This document shows, one piece after another, positions 33,554-42,776 of a stretch of DNA of 46,507 bases (positions within the stretch are counted from its first letter, which is position 1; each line of letters opens with the position of its first letter). The stretch spans positions 1-46,507 of the forward strand of contig CATFLP010000048.1 of the NCBI GenBank assembly GCA_949514915.1, read 5' to 3'. The notes under the pieces were generated by a model. That model searched no databases. It worked only from the letters and a program-made list of their open reading frames with translations, and had not been told where the DNA came from. Both the position numbers and the translations under genes were made by a program. The DNA comes from Methanobacteriota archaeon. GTDB lineage: Archaea > Thermoplasmatota > Poseidoniia > Poseidoniales > Poseidoniaceae.

Positions 33554-35776
33554 TTGCGAGCCTTTGATGAATTAAACCCCCTCGCACCTTTGGTGGCAGA
33601 AGTGCGGCTTAGAGTAATCTTGTCAATTTTTTTGATTATTATAATCACATTTTTCACTTATGAATTAGGTGAAGAAGCCATTCAACTTGAGAAAAAATAT
33701 GCTTTCTATAGTGGTTCTTCTGAGTGTGTTGATGCTCCAAATGTTGTTTCAATAGAATTTCAACAATCAACTGTTATTTTGCCATCTCATGAAACATTAT
33801 TGATTCAAGCTACGTTAAAAGATTCTAGTGGCGCAGTTGTGGGGATAGATCCTGATTGGAGTAGTGATTATGGTTCTATTACTCCAATCATTGGTTTACA
33901 GCAAGCCAGATTTACACCTGGAATTCTAAGCCAAACAACAATATGGGCTTGTGCAGGAAGTGTTAACCAATCAATTACAGTTAATGTAATACAAGGAAAT
34001 GTTGAAAACTTGATAATTCAGGCATCGAAAGAAAACTTTTCTGCAGATGAATCAACAATAATAACATTACAAGGAGAAGATATTCGTGGGAACATATTTT
34101 CATTATACCCACAAAAACAAAATTGGACTTATCCAGAAGGCAGTACTTTATCAATATCTAATGAAATAACATGGAGCCCTAAACATATGGGCTGGCATAA
34201 TATTTCAGTACAAGAGTCTGGAATTGAGGCATATTTGTCCTTTAATATCTCACATGGAGCACCAATTAGATTATCCATAATTGGAGATGAAATGTTAATT
34301 ACTTCTGATGAATCGATTGAGTTACAATCAGTATTAGTTGATGCTGATGGAAATCAATGGCCTGTAATTAGTAATTGGAGTACAGGAAATAGTGAAGCAT
34401 CAGAATGGCTCACAGATTTAGGAGATAGAGCAATATTTGATGGATGGACGGTAGGTTCATGGAAGATATTTTCTGAATATACATATCAGAACACTGGTCA
34501 ATTTTTTGCATCTCAATATGACATTTTAGTATCTCCTGGAGAATTGAATCAAATATTATTAGATGGGCACGGAATGACTTTTACTGTTGATGACGTACTT
34601 GATTTAAACCCTAGAGCAATTGATTCAGCAGGGAATCTGATTCAAAATATTCAAATGACTTGGACAATAAATGGACAAGTTAGCACAGGAACATTAGAAG
34701 AAAACGAATATGTATTTTCAACTGAAACAATTGGATTATATGAAATACAAGTAATTTCAGAAGGAGGCAGTGCTTCAATTACATTTGATTTTATTCATGG
34801 TGAAGCAATCAGACTTGTTCTTACTGAAACAGGTTCAAATCAATTGACAGTAAAAAGTGGAGAAATGATTGAATTACTTACGGAGGGTGAAGATCAGTAT
34901 GGCAATCGTTTTGCATTAAATGTGAATTGGAGTTTGACTAATGGAACGGGAGATATGAATCCAAGTAGTAGGGGAATAGGATATTACGATTTTAAACCAG
35001 GTGATGCAAGTGGTTTTGTTATGATGGAATATTCAGGGTTAGGGTTATCTGAACAGATAGTAATTGAAATTAAACCAGGTGATGTCAAGAAACTTAGAAT
35101 TGAATATGAAGGTGAATTAAAGCAAGGAAATACAGTAAGGTTATTGATTTCAGCAGTTGATGATTCAGGAAATATCGTATCTTTTTGTGATGCTAATTCA
35201 GCTATAGTGACTTCAGAAATAGGTTCTGTGATTAGGGAAAATAATCAATTATATTTGAAATTTAAAGGATCGGGTTCAACAACAATTGATGTAGGTTGTT
35301 ATGGCTTTAAAGAAACATTTTATTTACAAGTTGAAGATACAATCTTATGGGGTATATTTGAAGATACACAAAAAGTTATCATATATTCATCATTATTATT
35401 GATGTTAATTATTACAATATTATTAGTAATTATGATTCAGCGTTCTAGAAGAGAATATGAGGAGTATGAAGAAAACCCTCAGTTGCCATTAATTCCAAGA
35501 ATTAATCCCTCTTTTAACATGCCTAATCCTGTAATTCCTCAACTTCCAGTTGCGCCATTGCCGTTACCTCCATTACCGCTCCCTAGGATTGCTCAACCTC
35601 CTCTTCCTCAAGCTGTAGTTCCTCAACAAACAGAAATACCTAAAGTTGAAAGTAATGAAGAAAAATTAGGTAATGCAATGAATTTGCTTGGAGGAACAAA
35701 ATTGACAGTAGAATCTCAAAAAGTGGATGAAATAGATGCCAATGTTATAGAAGATGATGATTTAAGTTGGGACTAA
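33554..35776 (+). CDS. Large surface protein with about six Ig-like repeats and a Pro-rich cytoplasmic tail
   Basis: 740 residues. An N-terminal membrane helix ([18 protein letters not shown], ~22-39) and a second near the C terminus ([20 protein letters not shown], ~611-630) enclose an external part of about 570 residues. The external part contains roughly six repeats of ~90 residues. Each has a G-x-(3)-L opening, an E/S-x-I-x-L strand and a D-x-x-GN turn ([44 protein letters not shown]), as in bacterial Ig-like/invasin domains. The cytoplasmic tail is Pro-rich ([14 protein letters not shown]) and ends acidic. TTG 33554 or a nearby TTG/GTG is the start. Probable adhesion or envelope role, inferred only from architecture. 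Confidence 0.7.
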   Translation: MRAFDELNPLAPLVAEVRLRVILSIFLIIIITFFTYELGEEAIQLEKKYAFYSGSSECVDAPNVVSIEFQQSTVILPSHETLLIQATLKDSSGAVVGIDPDWSSDYGSITPIIGLQQARFTPGILSQTTIWACAGSVNQSITVNVIQGNVENLIIQASKENFSADESTIITLQGEDIRGNIFSLYPQKQNWTYPEGSTLSISNEITWSPKHMGWHNISVQESGIEAYLSFNISHGAPIRLSIIGDEMLITSDESIELQSVLVDADGNQWPVISNWSTGNSEASEWLTDLGDRAIFDGWTVGSWKIFSEYTYQNTGQFFASQYDILVSPGELNQILLDGHGMTFTVDDVLDLNPRAIDSAGNLIQNIQMTWTINGQVSTGTLEENEYVFSTETIGLYEIQVISEGGSASITFDFIHGEAIRLVLTETGSNQLTVKSGEMIELLTEGEDQYGNRFALNVNWSLTNGTGDMNPSSRGIGYYDFKPGDASGFVMMEYSGLGLSEQIVIEIKPGDVKKLRIEYEGELKQGNTVRLLISAVDDSGNIVSFCDANSAIVTSEIGSVIRENNQLYLKFKGSGSTTIDVGCYGFKETFYLQVEDTILWGIFEDTQKVIIYSSLLLMLIITILLVIMIQRSRREYEEYEENPQLPLIPRINPSFNMPNPVIPQLPVAPLPLPPLPLPRIAQPPLPQAVVPQQTEIPKVESNEEKLGNAMNLLGGTKLTVESQKVDEIDANVIEDDDLSWD

Positions 35777-36591
35777 TTATAACTTTCATTTTCATTAGGG
35801 AAATCAAGAGATTTAACATCTACAACATATTTAGAAATAGCTCCCATAATTTCATCATGTAGGTTCAAATATCGCCTTAAAAATCTAGGATTAAATTCGT
35901 GTGTAATTCCAAGAAGATCATGTAATACTAGAACTTGGCCATCTACATTTGGACCCGCCCCTATTCCGATAGTAGGTATAGAAATTTCATTAGTGACTTT
36001 TTCCGCTAATTGTGAGGGTATTTTTTCTAAAACAACTGAAAAGCAACCAGCTGATTCTAATAATTTTGCATCAGCAATTAATTTTTCAGCTTCCGCTTCT
36101 TCTTTTGCTCTAACAGTATAAGTTCCAAATTTGTATATTGATTGAGGAGTTAATCCAAGGTGCCCCATCACAGGAATCCCTGCAGAGATAATTCTTTCAA
36201 CAGAATCAATTATTTCAGCACCACCTTCTAATTTCACAGCGTGTGCACCAGTTTCTTTCATAATTCTAATTGCTGAATTTAATGCTTCTCTTGAATTGCC
36301 TTGATATGATCCAAATGGTAAATCTACTACAATTAATGCTCTGGATGTTCCTCTAACTACAGATGCGCCATGATATATCATTTGATCTAATGTTATTGGA
36401 AGAGTTGTTTCATGACCTGCAATCACATTTGACGCAGAATCTCCGACAAGGATTACTTCAATTCCAGCAGAATCAACAATTCTTGCCAATGAAAAATCAT
36501 ATGCTGTGAGCATAGAGATTTTTTCTCCGTTTTGTTTCATTTGTTGTAATGTGTTAGTTGTGATTTTTCGCACATCTGATTTAATTGACAT
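35773..36591 (-). CDS. panB: 3-methyl-2-oxobutanoate hydroxymethyltransferase
   Basis: 272 residues from ATG 36591, preceded by GGAG at the right spacing; TTG 36603 is less likely. It adds a methylene-tetrahydrofolate-derived hydroxymethyl group to alpha-ketoisovalerate, the first step towards pantothenate and CoA. Metal and substrate residues lie in [24 protein letters not shown] and AVKLEGGAE, and [10 protein letters not shown] is the usual family block. Length is normal. The use of a folate C1 donor agrees with fhs in the same window. Its last four bases overlap the end of the convergent surface-protein gene. Confidence 0.95.
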   Translation of the reverse strand: MSIKSDVRKITTNTLQQMKQNGEKISMLTAYDFSLARIVDSAGIEVILVGDSASNVIAGHETTLPITLDQMIYHGASVVRGTSRALIVVDLPFGSYQGNSREALNSAIRIMKETGAHAVKLEGGAEIIDSVERIISAGIPVMGHLGLTPQSIYKFGTYTVRAKEEAEAEKLIADAKLLESAGCFSVVLEKIPSQLAEKVTNEISIPTIGIGAGPNVDGQVLVLHDLLGITHEFNPRFLRRYLNLHDEIMGAISKYVVDVKSLDFPNENESYN

Positions 36592-36678
36592 GGGCCGCTC
36601 CAAGTATGGCGAATATCTTCTTTGGTTTGAATGCCTCGCTTCAGATTTTTGAAATAAAATCTCTATTTTTAGGGATTC

Positions 36679-38358
36679 TTATTCTTCTTCTTGCTTAAAT
36701 TCTTGTATTGATATTAAGAATTCATCTACATCTAAAACTCCATCGCCATTGAGATCTGCAGAATGGAAATATCTTCTTAAAACTGGGCTATCTATATTTT
36801 TATCCAATTGTAATGATTTCATTGCCGAAATGAATTCTTGAAGATTTAAGTGGCCTTTATTATTTGAATCAGCTGCGTGAAAAGCAGCATAAAGTCTTCT
36901 TTTTTCTGCTTCATCAGGGTTTGTGAACATTAATCTAAAAGTATCCCAAGGTGTTATTTCATATTGTACATTCTTCTTTCCATAAGACTGGTAGATAATT
37001 AATCCAATAATTATGGTTGCTATAGCACCAATTAATGCTTTAGATCCCATTAAATATATTAGCCAAATACTTACTATAATTCCTAGAATTTGAATTACAG
37101 GGAAAAATGGAGACTTCCATTTTGGATTATACCAGGAATGGGATTTTGAAGAAGTTCTTAATACAATTACACAACAATTAATCATAATAAAAATCATTAT
37201 TTTAAATCCAGATGCTAGTTTAGCAATGTCTTTTACGGGAAGAAATGAAATACAAAAGCCCATTGCTATACCAGTAAAAATTATTGATAAATGAGGGGTA
37301 TTATATTTTGGATGCACATTTTCAATAGATTGAGGGAGTAAATTATCTCTAGCCATTGCAAATGGGAATCTTGATGTGGCCATTACTCCAGCTAAAGCCA
37401 TTCCTGTAAGCATTGTGATTGCTAAAAATGCTGAAATTTGTGCAAAAGTTTGGCCTGCAACTGAATCTACAAATACGTAAACAGGATCTTCTCTTGCAGT
37501 ATTTTCTACACTAATATATTCTGATGGATCCACTGCAGAAACCATGATAATTGAAAAAATAACATAAATTATAATACTAATTGCTAAAGAAAGCAACAGC
37601 CCTATGGGAATATTTTTTTCAGGCTCTTTGATTTCTCCTCCAATTGCGGCAATTTTTGTTACTCCAGCATAAGCAACAAAAACAAATGCTGAAGTTTCAG
37701 CAACAGAAACAATTCCAGAACCAAATGCATTTTTAGAAAAAGCATTATCCCAATTCATTGGTACAGTAAGTAGCGCTTTAATGCATATTATTGCTAAGAA
37801 AGTTACAGAAACTAAAACTATTGGTGTTTGAACCTTTTTAATTTGTTTTACTCCTAAGATATTTATTATTACAATTAATACCAATAAAACTAATGCAGCA
37901 ATTTCAATATTAATTTTCATTCCAAACATTTCTTCTAAGACCCACAAGTATGCTTTAAATCCAAGTAATGCAAATGCCGATTTAAACATAGTTGTTGCCC
38001 ATAGGCCTACACCTAGAACAGTACCGATTTGAGGGCCAAATGATTTTTCAATGTACACGTAAGCTCCACCAGAAGAAGGCATTGCGGTTGCTAATTCAGA
38101 TTTTGAAATTGTAGCTGGTAGTATTACAATTCCAGCTAGTAAGAATGCTAACCAAATACCTCCAACTGCTGTTGAACCCCCCCCTCCCATTTCTACCATA
38201 GCCAAAGCTGGAATTACAAATAACCCCGTTCCAAGCATAGATGCTAATGAGATAATAACTACAGAAAATAAACCTAATTTTCTTTCAAGAGTTTCCACCA
38301 CTCGTTCTAAGGGGTTAACAATTAATCCAACTAAATCTTTTGGAGTAAATCCCTTCAT
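36679..38358 (-). CDS. APC-family amino acid transporter with two C-terminal EF-hands
   Basis: 559 residues. The first ~450 form a 12-helix APC permease with the family start LGLFSVVIISLASMLGTGLFV, the conserved block SGGAYVYIEKSFGPQIG, and SETSAFVFVAYAGVTKIAAIGGEIKEPEKN later (split: VAETSAFVFVAYAG, GGEIKEPEKNIP). Known members exchange or import amino acids or polyamines. After a linker come two EF-hand loops, DSNNKGHLNLQE (497-508) and DLNGDGVLDVDE (535-546); the second is fully canonical, the first has Lys at position 5. The C-terminal domain is cytoplasmic by topology, so calcium might gate transport. EF-hand fusions to APC permeases are not something I know from the family. It sits just downstream of the dioxygenase genes and may import the pathway substrate. 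Confidence 0.9.
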   Translation of the reverse strand: MKGFTPKDLVGLIVNPLERVVETLERKLGLFSVVIISLASMLGTGLFVIPALAMVEMGGGGSTAVGGIWLAFLLAGIVILPATISKSELATAMPSSGGAYVYIEKSFGPQIGTVLGVGLWATTMFKSAFALLGFKAYLWVLEEMFGMKINIEIAALVLLVLIVIINILGVKQIKKVQTPIVLVSVTFLAIICIKALLTVPMNWDNAFSKNAFGSGIVSVAETSAFVFVAYAGVTKIAAIGGEIKEPEKNIPIGLLLSLAISIIIYVIFSIIMVSAVDPSEYISVENTAREDPVYVFVDSVAGQTFAQISAFLAITMLTGMALAGVMATSRFPFAMARDNLLPQSIENVHPKYNTPHLSIIFTGIAMGFCISFLPVKDIAKLASGFKIMIFIMINCCVIVLRTSSKSHSWYNPKWKSPFFPVIQILGIIVSIWLIYLMGSKALIGAIATIIIGLIIYQSYGKKNVQYEITPWDTFRLMFTNPDEAEKRRLYAAFHAADSNNKGHLNLQEFISAMKSLQLDKNIDSPVLRRYFHSADLNGDGVLDVDEFLISIQEFKQEEE

Positions 38359-38398
38359 GTAGTGTCCATTGAAATTTGATTATTATATTTTTATTCTA

Positions 38399-39811
38399 TT
38401 AGTTTTTTATTTTGGCAATTACTTTCATTTCTACAGCAATTGGAGTAGGTAATGCATTAATCTCTAATGTAGTTCTTGTAGGTCTAATTTCACCAAAATA
38501 ATCTGCATAAATTGAATTATAATCCGCAAAATCTCTATCCATATTAATTAAGAATGATGTGACGTCAACAACGTCTTCTAAACTTGATCCTGAATCTTCA
38601 AGAATTGTTTTAATATTTTCAATACAAGCAATTGTTTGAGCTTTCATATTGTAGTCTAAATTCTTCCCTGTTACGTCTTTTACTGGTCCACCAGGAATTG
38701 CATTTGATTTTGGTTGTCTTGGGCCAACTCCTGAAAGATACAATAAATCTCCTACTTTTCTTGCATGCGGATAAGCACCAACGGGTTTTGGTGCACGAGA
38801 ACTAGAAAAACTTTCTTTTTCTAAATTTTCTTCATTTTCATTCGAAGATTCTTCTGATAGTTCAGAATCATTATTTTCTTCCTCATTTTCTTCTGAAATT
38901 ATAGTGTCTAGTACATTTCGATCACCATGGTATGTTTCAACATCATCTTCATCATACTCTTTATCTCCAACTTCATCTAATTTCGGAATTAATGATACAA
39001 CTGCACAACCTGCTCCATGCACAGATTCGTATGCATGTACTTTGCCTGCAAAGTTGTTATGTTGCCCCATTACTCCTGCTAGCCACCACATTGGTTTGAA
39101 CGCGACAACTTTCTGAACTCTTATCTGTTGATGAATTTCTCTAGATAATTGACTTACATCTTCCAATCTACCGTCATCTAAAAATTCTAGAATTTTACGA
39201 TTCCATTCATCATCTTTTTGTGAATGTATTTTTTCTTCATGAGGTTTAATTTTATCTGTAAACATTCTGTTTGACAATGAACTAACTACGACAACGGCAA
39301 CTTTTTTTCCTGACTTTTTAATGGCGTCATTAGCTGATTTCCCTAATACAATAGTTTCGGCTCTATTTGAGTACATGTTACTTGAACAAATACCAGCAGA
39401 TAATTTATTGTCAGGGTTTAGTAGTGAAAGTGCTACGACAGTTCCAGTATCTATTGGAAACCCATGGTATGAAACAACTCTTGATTCCAATCCTCTTGCT
39501 TTCGCTGAATTAGCCAAATTATCTGCAAATTTAGTATCTATAAGAAATTTGTAAGGCATAGATCCAAGGTAATGAAAATCATGATCTACATGAACCCATT
39601 CAGGTTCTTTTAATCCTTGGAATTGATGTCCAATAATGCTTGTCCATAGTGTGGAATAAACGAGAATTAATTCCGCTTCACTTTCTTCAATAATCATTCG
39701 TGCTTGTTCATATGCTTCTCTTAGTCTAGCCCATCCAGGACTCTTTTCGGGACATAACAATGGATGTGGATGTGCGGGCACAAATAACCCTAGTACAACT
39801 TCTCCATTCAT
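38399..39811 (-). CDS. Fusion: LigB-type dioxygenase alpha-like subunit + RidA/YjgF deaminase domain
   Basis: 470 residues. Residues 1 to ~285 are a class III (LigB) extradiol dioxygenase fold: VLGLFVPAHPHPLL at the N terminus and AYESVHGAGCAVVSL at the end. The second metal-His segment, SPHW in the neighbouring subunit, reads VYSTLWTSIIG here, so a His is lost; this is what a non-catalytic alpha subunit of 2-aminophenol 1,6-dioxygenase looks like. A very acidic linker of ~50 residues follows. Residues ~340-470 are a RidA domain (VGAYPHARKVGDLLYLSG, RPTRTTLEINALPTP with the catalytic-type Arg446). 2-Aminomuconate deaminase belongs to the RidA family, so one chain may combine ring-cleavage partner and deaminase. 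Its start overlaps the preceding gene's stop as ATGA, behind AAGGTGTGAG, so the two subunits are translationally coupled. Confidence 0.85.
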   Translation of the reverse strand: MNGEVVLGLFVPAHPHPLLCPEKSPGWARLREAYEQARMIIEESEAELILVYSTLWTSIIGHQFQGLKEPEWVHVDHDFHYLGSMPYKFLIDTKFADNLANSAKARGLESRVVSYHGFPIDTGTVVALSLLNPDNKLSAGICSSNMYSNRAETIVLGKSANDAIKKSGKKVAVVVVSSLSNRMFTDKIKPHEEKIHSQKDDEWNRKILEFLDDGRLEDVSQLSREIHQQIRVQKVVAFKPMWWLAGVMGQHNNFAGKVHAYESVHGAGCAVVSLIPKLDEVGDKEYDEDDVETYHGDRNVLDTIISEENEEENNDSELSEESSNENEENLEKESFSSSRAPKPVGAYPHARKVGDLLYLSGVGPRQPKSNAIPGGPVKDVTGKNLDYNMKAQTIACIENIKTILEDSGSSLEDVVDVTSFLINMDRDFADYNSIYADYFGEIRPTRTTLEINALPTPIAVEMKVIAKIKN

Positions 39812-40725
39812 TTTGAACTCACACCTTGAATTGTTCTTTTTTCATCATTAGTATCCCATGTAGCAATAGCATTTCCAGTGCCAATTATTGTACCATATTC
39901 ATGAATTGTTGCAGGATATGTTGGGTAATTAAGAGAACTTAGCATCCATGTGAGTGCACCACCATCGGTTTCAGCTACTGTTTGTTCAGTAAATTCGGGC
40001 ATCATCTCTATTAATTCCTTAGTTTTTCCATTTTTCATCATGTTAATCATTTTCATATCCCATAAATATTGGGAATGATTTGTAATATGCTCTTTTGACA
40101 TATCTTCAGGAACTTCTGACTCATTTACGAAATGACGATGTGAAAGAGAGTTGCTAGAAATCACAACCGCCTTTTTTCCACTTTTCCAAATTGCTTTTCT
40201 TGTTGCTTCACCTAATTTAATCATCATTTCTTGCATTACCTCTACAGAATAATAATGTACAGATCTATTTGATGAGATAGATACAATGGGTTTATCCCAC
40301 TTTGGATTTGTAAGGTGGCAAGAAGTAATAGTTCCATAATCTACCCTAAAATCTGGATTTTCCATCATTCTTACCGAAAGTCCATCAGATTCTGCTTCGT
40401 CATGAATCATTTTTGCTAATTCAACATCAATATTAATGTCGTAATGATAACGAAATAAATTCGGGAAAATTGGATCGACACTTAGAGATTTAAAATTATC
40501 CAATCCAAGAAAGTGAGTTCCAACGTATGTTTGCCAATGTGGTGAAAGAATTACGATAACATCATAATCAATACTTTCAAGTTGTTTTCTTAATCTTTCA
40601 TAACCCCATCTTAGCGTTTCCCAACCACATTCTGCTTTTGGCTCGTTTTGAGGGGGATTTTCTGCATAAACAAGATGTGGAGGATGTGGTGCTAAAAGCC
40701 CAGCAACAATTCTGCCTCCGCCCAT
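39808..40725 (-). CDS. LigB-type extradiol ring-cleavage dioxygenase, catalytic (beta-like) subunit
   Basis: 305 residues from ATG 40725 (reading MGGGRIVAGLLAPHPPHLVY); starts at 40740 and 40749 are also in frame and no ribosome site decides. Metal-ligand candidates are His14 in LLAPHPPHLVY, His63 in ILSPHWQTYVG and Glu276 in TIHEYGTIIGTGNA. From memory the ligands of 2-aminophenol 1,6-dioxygenase beta subunit are His13, His62 and Glu251, so the N-terminal spacing agrees closely. The catalytic-loop His is in SSNSLSHRHFV. It should open an aromatic ring next to a hydroxyl and an amino or second hydroxyl group using Fe(II) and O2. It overlaps the alpha-RidA gene by 4 nt. Confidence 0.88.
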   Translation of the reverse strand: MGGGRIVAGLLAPHPPHLVYAENPPQNEPKAECGWETLRWGYERLRKQLESIDYDVIVILSPHWQTYVGTHFLGLDNFKSLSVDPIFPNLFRYHYDINIDVELAKMIHDEAESDGLSVRMMENPDFRVDYGTITSCHLTNPKWDKPIVSISSNRSVHYYSVEVMQEMMIKLGEATRKAIWKSGKKAVVISSNSLSHRHFVNESEVPEDMSKEHITNHSQYLWDMKMINMMKNGKTKELIEMMPEFTEQTVAETDGGALTWMLSSLNYPTYPATIHEYGTIIGTGNAIATWDTNDEKRTIQGVSSK

Positions 40726-40795
40726 GTATGTTCGAATCATAACAAGCACATGAACCCATTGAAAGAATTCATAAGATGATTGTTGATGTCCAAAC

Positions 40796-41326
40796 GTGAC
40801 CGAATATTCTCACGTTGAAGATGAGTTTGTTGTCGTCAATAATAAGAATTTGATTAAGGGGGATTTGAAGTCTTCAATTTTGCCCTTATTAATTGGGATT
40901 CCAGCAGGAATATTTTCTTCATTCATAAAAAATAATTACATAAATAGTGGATATTTGAGTTCTGAATATTATATTGGTGCTGCTTTTGAATTTCAATTAC
41001 TTGTATTCTTCTCATTATTATTTGGAATTCCTTTATTTTTTTTAGAATCTAAAAGATTTCAAGCCTCTTTTAAAGAAATGTTGATTGGAAGTTTTATTTG
41101 TAGTTTTATTTGTTTTTTAATTGCTTATGGATATGGTTATTTTCCATTATTACTTATGTTTTATCTTCAATGGCTTTGGATGTGTTATTTTTGGCAAAAA
41201 AAATATATTCCAGCATTTCGTTATGCAATTTGGTTATCATTAGGTTTACTATGTGGCGCTATGGCTGGTTCAATAATTTTTCATTTAAATATGTTTATTC
41301 TTGATTATTTTGAATATTATTATTAA
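40796..41326 (+). CDS. Polytopic membrane protein, unknown function, inside the catabolic cluster
   Basis: 176 residues. A polar N terminus is followed by four or five hydrophobic segments (about 28-44, 67-83, 93-112, 116-131 and 145-165), rich in Phe, Tyr and Trp. The start is GTG 40796. It is the only plus-strand gene in the 36-46 kb region: divergent from the catalytic dioxygenase subunit and ending 7 nt from the aldehyde dehydrogenase on the other strand. It might be a small transporter for the pathway, but position is the only hint and no family is recognised. Confidence 0.6.
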   Translation: MTEYSHVEDEFVVVNNKNLIKGDLKSSILPLLIGIPAGIFSSFIKNNYINSGYLSSEYYIGAAFEFQLLVFFSLLFGIPLFFLESKRFQASFKEMLIGSFICSFICFLIAYGYGYFPLLLMFYLQWLWMCYFWQKKYIPAFRYAIWLSLGLLCGAMAGSIIFHLNMFILDYFEYYY

Positions 41327-41333
41327 TTTAATA

Positions 41334-42776
41334 TTAATCATTCATTGTACAAATATTTTGTAATTCACTAAAAAAGTTTAGAGAATATAATCCTCCTTCT
41401 CTACCTAATCCTGAATTTTTAACTCCTCCAAAAGGAACTCTTAAATCTCTGTGTAACCAACAATTAATCCATACCATTCCCGTATCTAATTTTTCGGCAA
41501 TATCTCCCCCAAGGGTTGCATCTTGAGTCCATATGCTTGCTGCAAGGCCATAATTAGTAGAATTTGCAATTTGTATTGCTTCTTCGATTTCATTAAATTT
41601 GTGAATTGTTACAACAGGCCCGAATATTTCTTCAGTGGCAGTTCTTGATTTGTAATCTAAACCAACAATTATTGTCGGCTCATAAAATGCACCTTCTGCA
41701 AAATTATTATTAAAATTAGGACGTTGCCCTCCATAAAGGATTTCTCCACCTTCTTCAATTGCTAATTTTACGTAATTATCTACTTTTTCAAGATGTTCGT
41801 TTGAGATTAATGATCCTAATTGTGTATTTTCATCTAGTGGATCGCCAATTTTCATTGATGAGACCGATTGTTTAAACAGTTCTAAAAATGAAGAATATAT
41901 TGATTCATGAACAAGAATTCTTGAACCGCACAAGCAAACTTGACCTTGATTAAGAAAAGAAGATCTTACTATGTTGTCTATGTGCGAATTTAAATCCGCA
42001 TCTTTTAGAATTATAGTTGCATTTTTCCCTCCTAATTCAAGACTGATTTTTTTAAACATCGGGGCAGCAGTTTTAGCTACAATTTTTCCTGTTTTTGTTC
42101 CACCTGTAAATGAAATTAAATTTATTTCAGGATGAGATACAAGTGCTTGTCCACATTCATTTCCATATCCATGAATTAAATTAAAAACTCCCTTTGGTAA
42201 ACCTAATTTATGGATTACCTCAGCTAATAAATTTGCAGTTATTGGAGTTAATTCTGATGGCTTGGCAATAATACAATTTCCCATAACTAATGCTGGTGCT
42301 ACTTTCCAAGATAGAAGGTATAGTGGGAGATTCCAAGGAGTAATTAATCCAGCAATACCTACAGGCTTATTGACAATATTATTTATTGCGTCTTTCATTT
42401 CAAATTTTTTATTCTCCATATTCCTTGCTAAATCTGCAAAGAATCTAAAGTTGTTAACAGATCTTGTTGCATCTACATTTCTTGAAAGTGAAATCGGCTT
42501 CCCCGTATCTATTGATTCTAATTTTGAAATCTCTTCAAATCTTTTTTCTAATTCGTCTGCAATTTTATCTAACCATTCTGCACGTTCTGTAATAGATAAT
42601 TTAGACCATGATGATTTTGAAAGATTACATGCATCTACAGCATTTTGAATATCTTGTGAAGAAGACCTTGGAATAGTTGCAATTTTTTCATTGGTAGCAG
42701 GATTAAAATTATCGATACATTCATCATTTTTTGAACTTACAAATTCCCCATTGATGTAATTTTGAATGCTATTCAT
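41334..42776 (-). CDS. Aldehyde dehydrogenase, 2-aminomuconic/2-hydroxymuconic semialdehyde type
   Basis: 480 residues, NAD-dependent ALDH fold. Active-site Cys281 in NQGQVCLCGSR, general base Glu247 in SLELGGKNA, and Asn149 in ITPWNLPL. The CLC active-site sequence and the C-terminal INCWLHRDLRVPFGG are typical of the group containing 2-aminomuconic and 2-hydroxymuconic semialdehyde dehydrogenases (ALDH8-like). Their Arg in this segment binds the substrate carboxylate. With the adjacent extradiol dioxygenase and RidA domain, the natural reading is oxidation of the ring-fission semialdehyde. A GGTGAAG site precedes ATG 42776, which overlaps the preceding stop by 4 nt, so it is coupled to the asparaginase-like gene. 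Confidence 0.88.
   Translation of the reverse strand: MNSIQNYINGEFVSSKNDECIDNFNPATNEKIATIPRSSSQDIQNAVDACNLSKSSWSKLSITERAEWLDKIADELEKRFEEISKLESIDTGKPISLSRNVDATRSVNNFRFFADLARNMENKKFEMKDAINNIVNKPVGIAGLITPWNLPLYLLSWKVAPALVMGNCIIAKPSELTPITANLLAEVIHKLGLPKGVFNLIHGYGNECGQALVSHPEINLISFTGGTKTGKIVAKTAAPMFKKISLELGGKNATIILKDADLNSHIDNIVRSSFLNQGQVCLCGSRILVHESIYSSFLELFKQSVSSMKIGDPLDENTQLGSLISNEHLEKVDNYVKLAIEEGGEILYGGQRPNFNNNFAEGAFYEPTIIVGLDYKSRTATEEIFGPVVTIHKFNEIEEAIQIANSTNYGLAASIWTQDATLGGDIAEKLDTGMVWINCWLHRDLRVPFGGVKNSGLGREGGLYSLNFFSELQNICTMND

Noticed and set aside
10000-40725. Identical ATGGGCGGAGG at the start of polX (near 10010) and of the catalytic dioxygenase gene (40725), suggesting a shared regulatory motif
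   Set aside because: Only two copies, both inside coding sequence and both encoding Met-Gly-Gly-Gly; not enough to call a motif.
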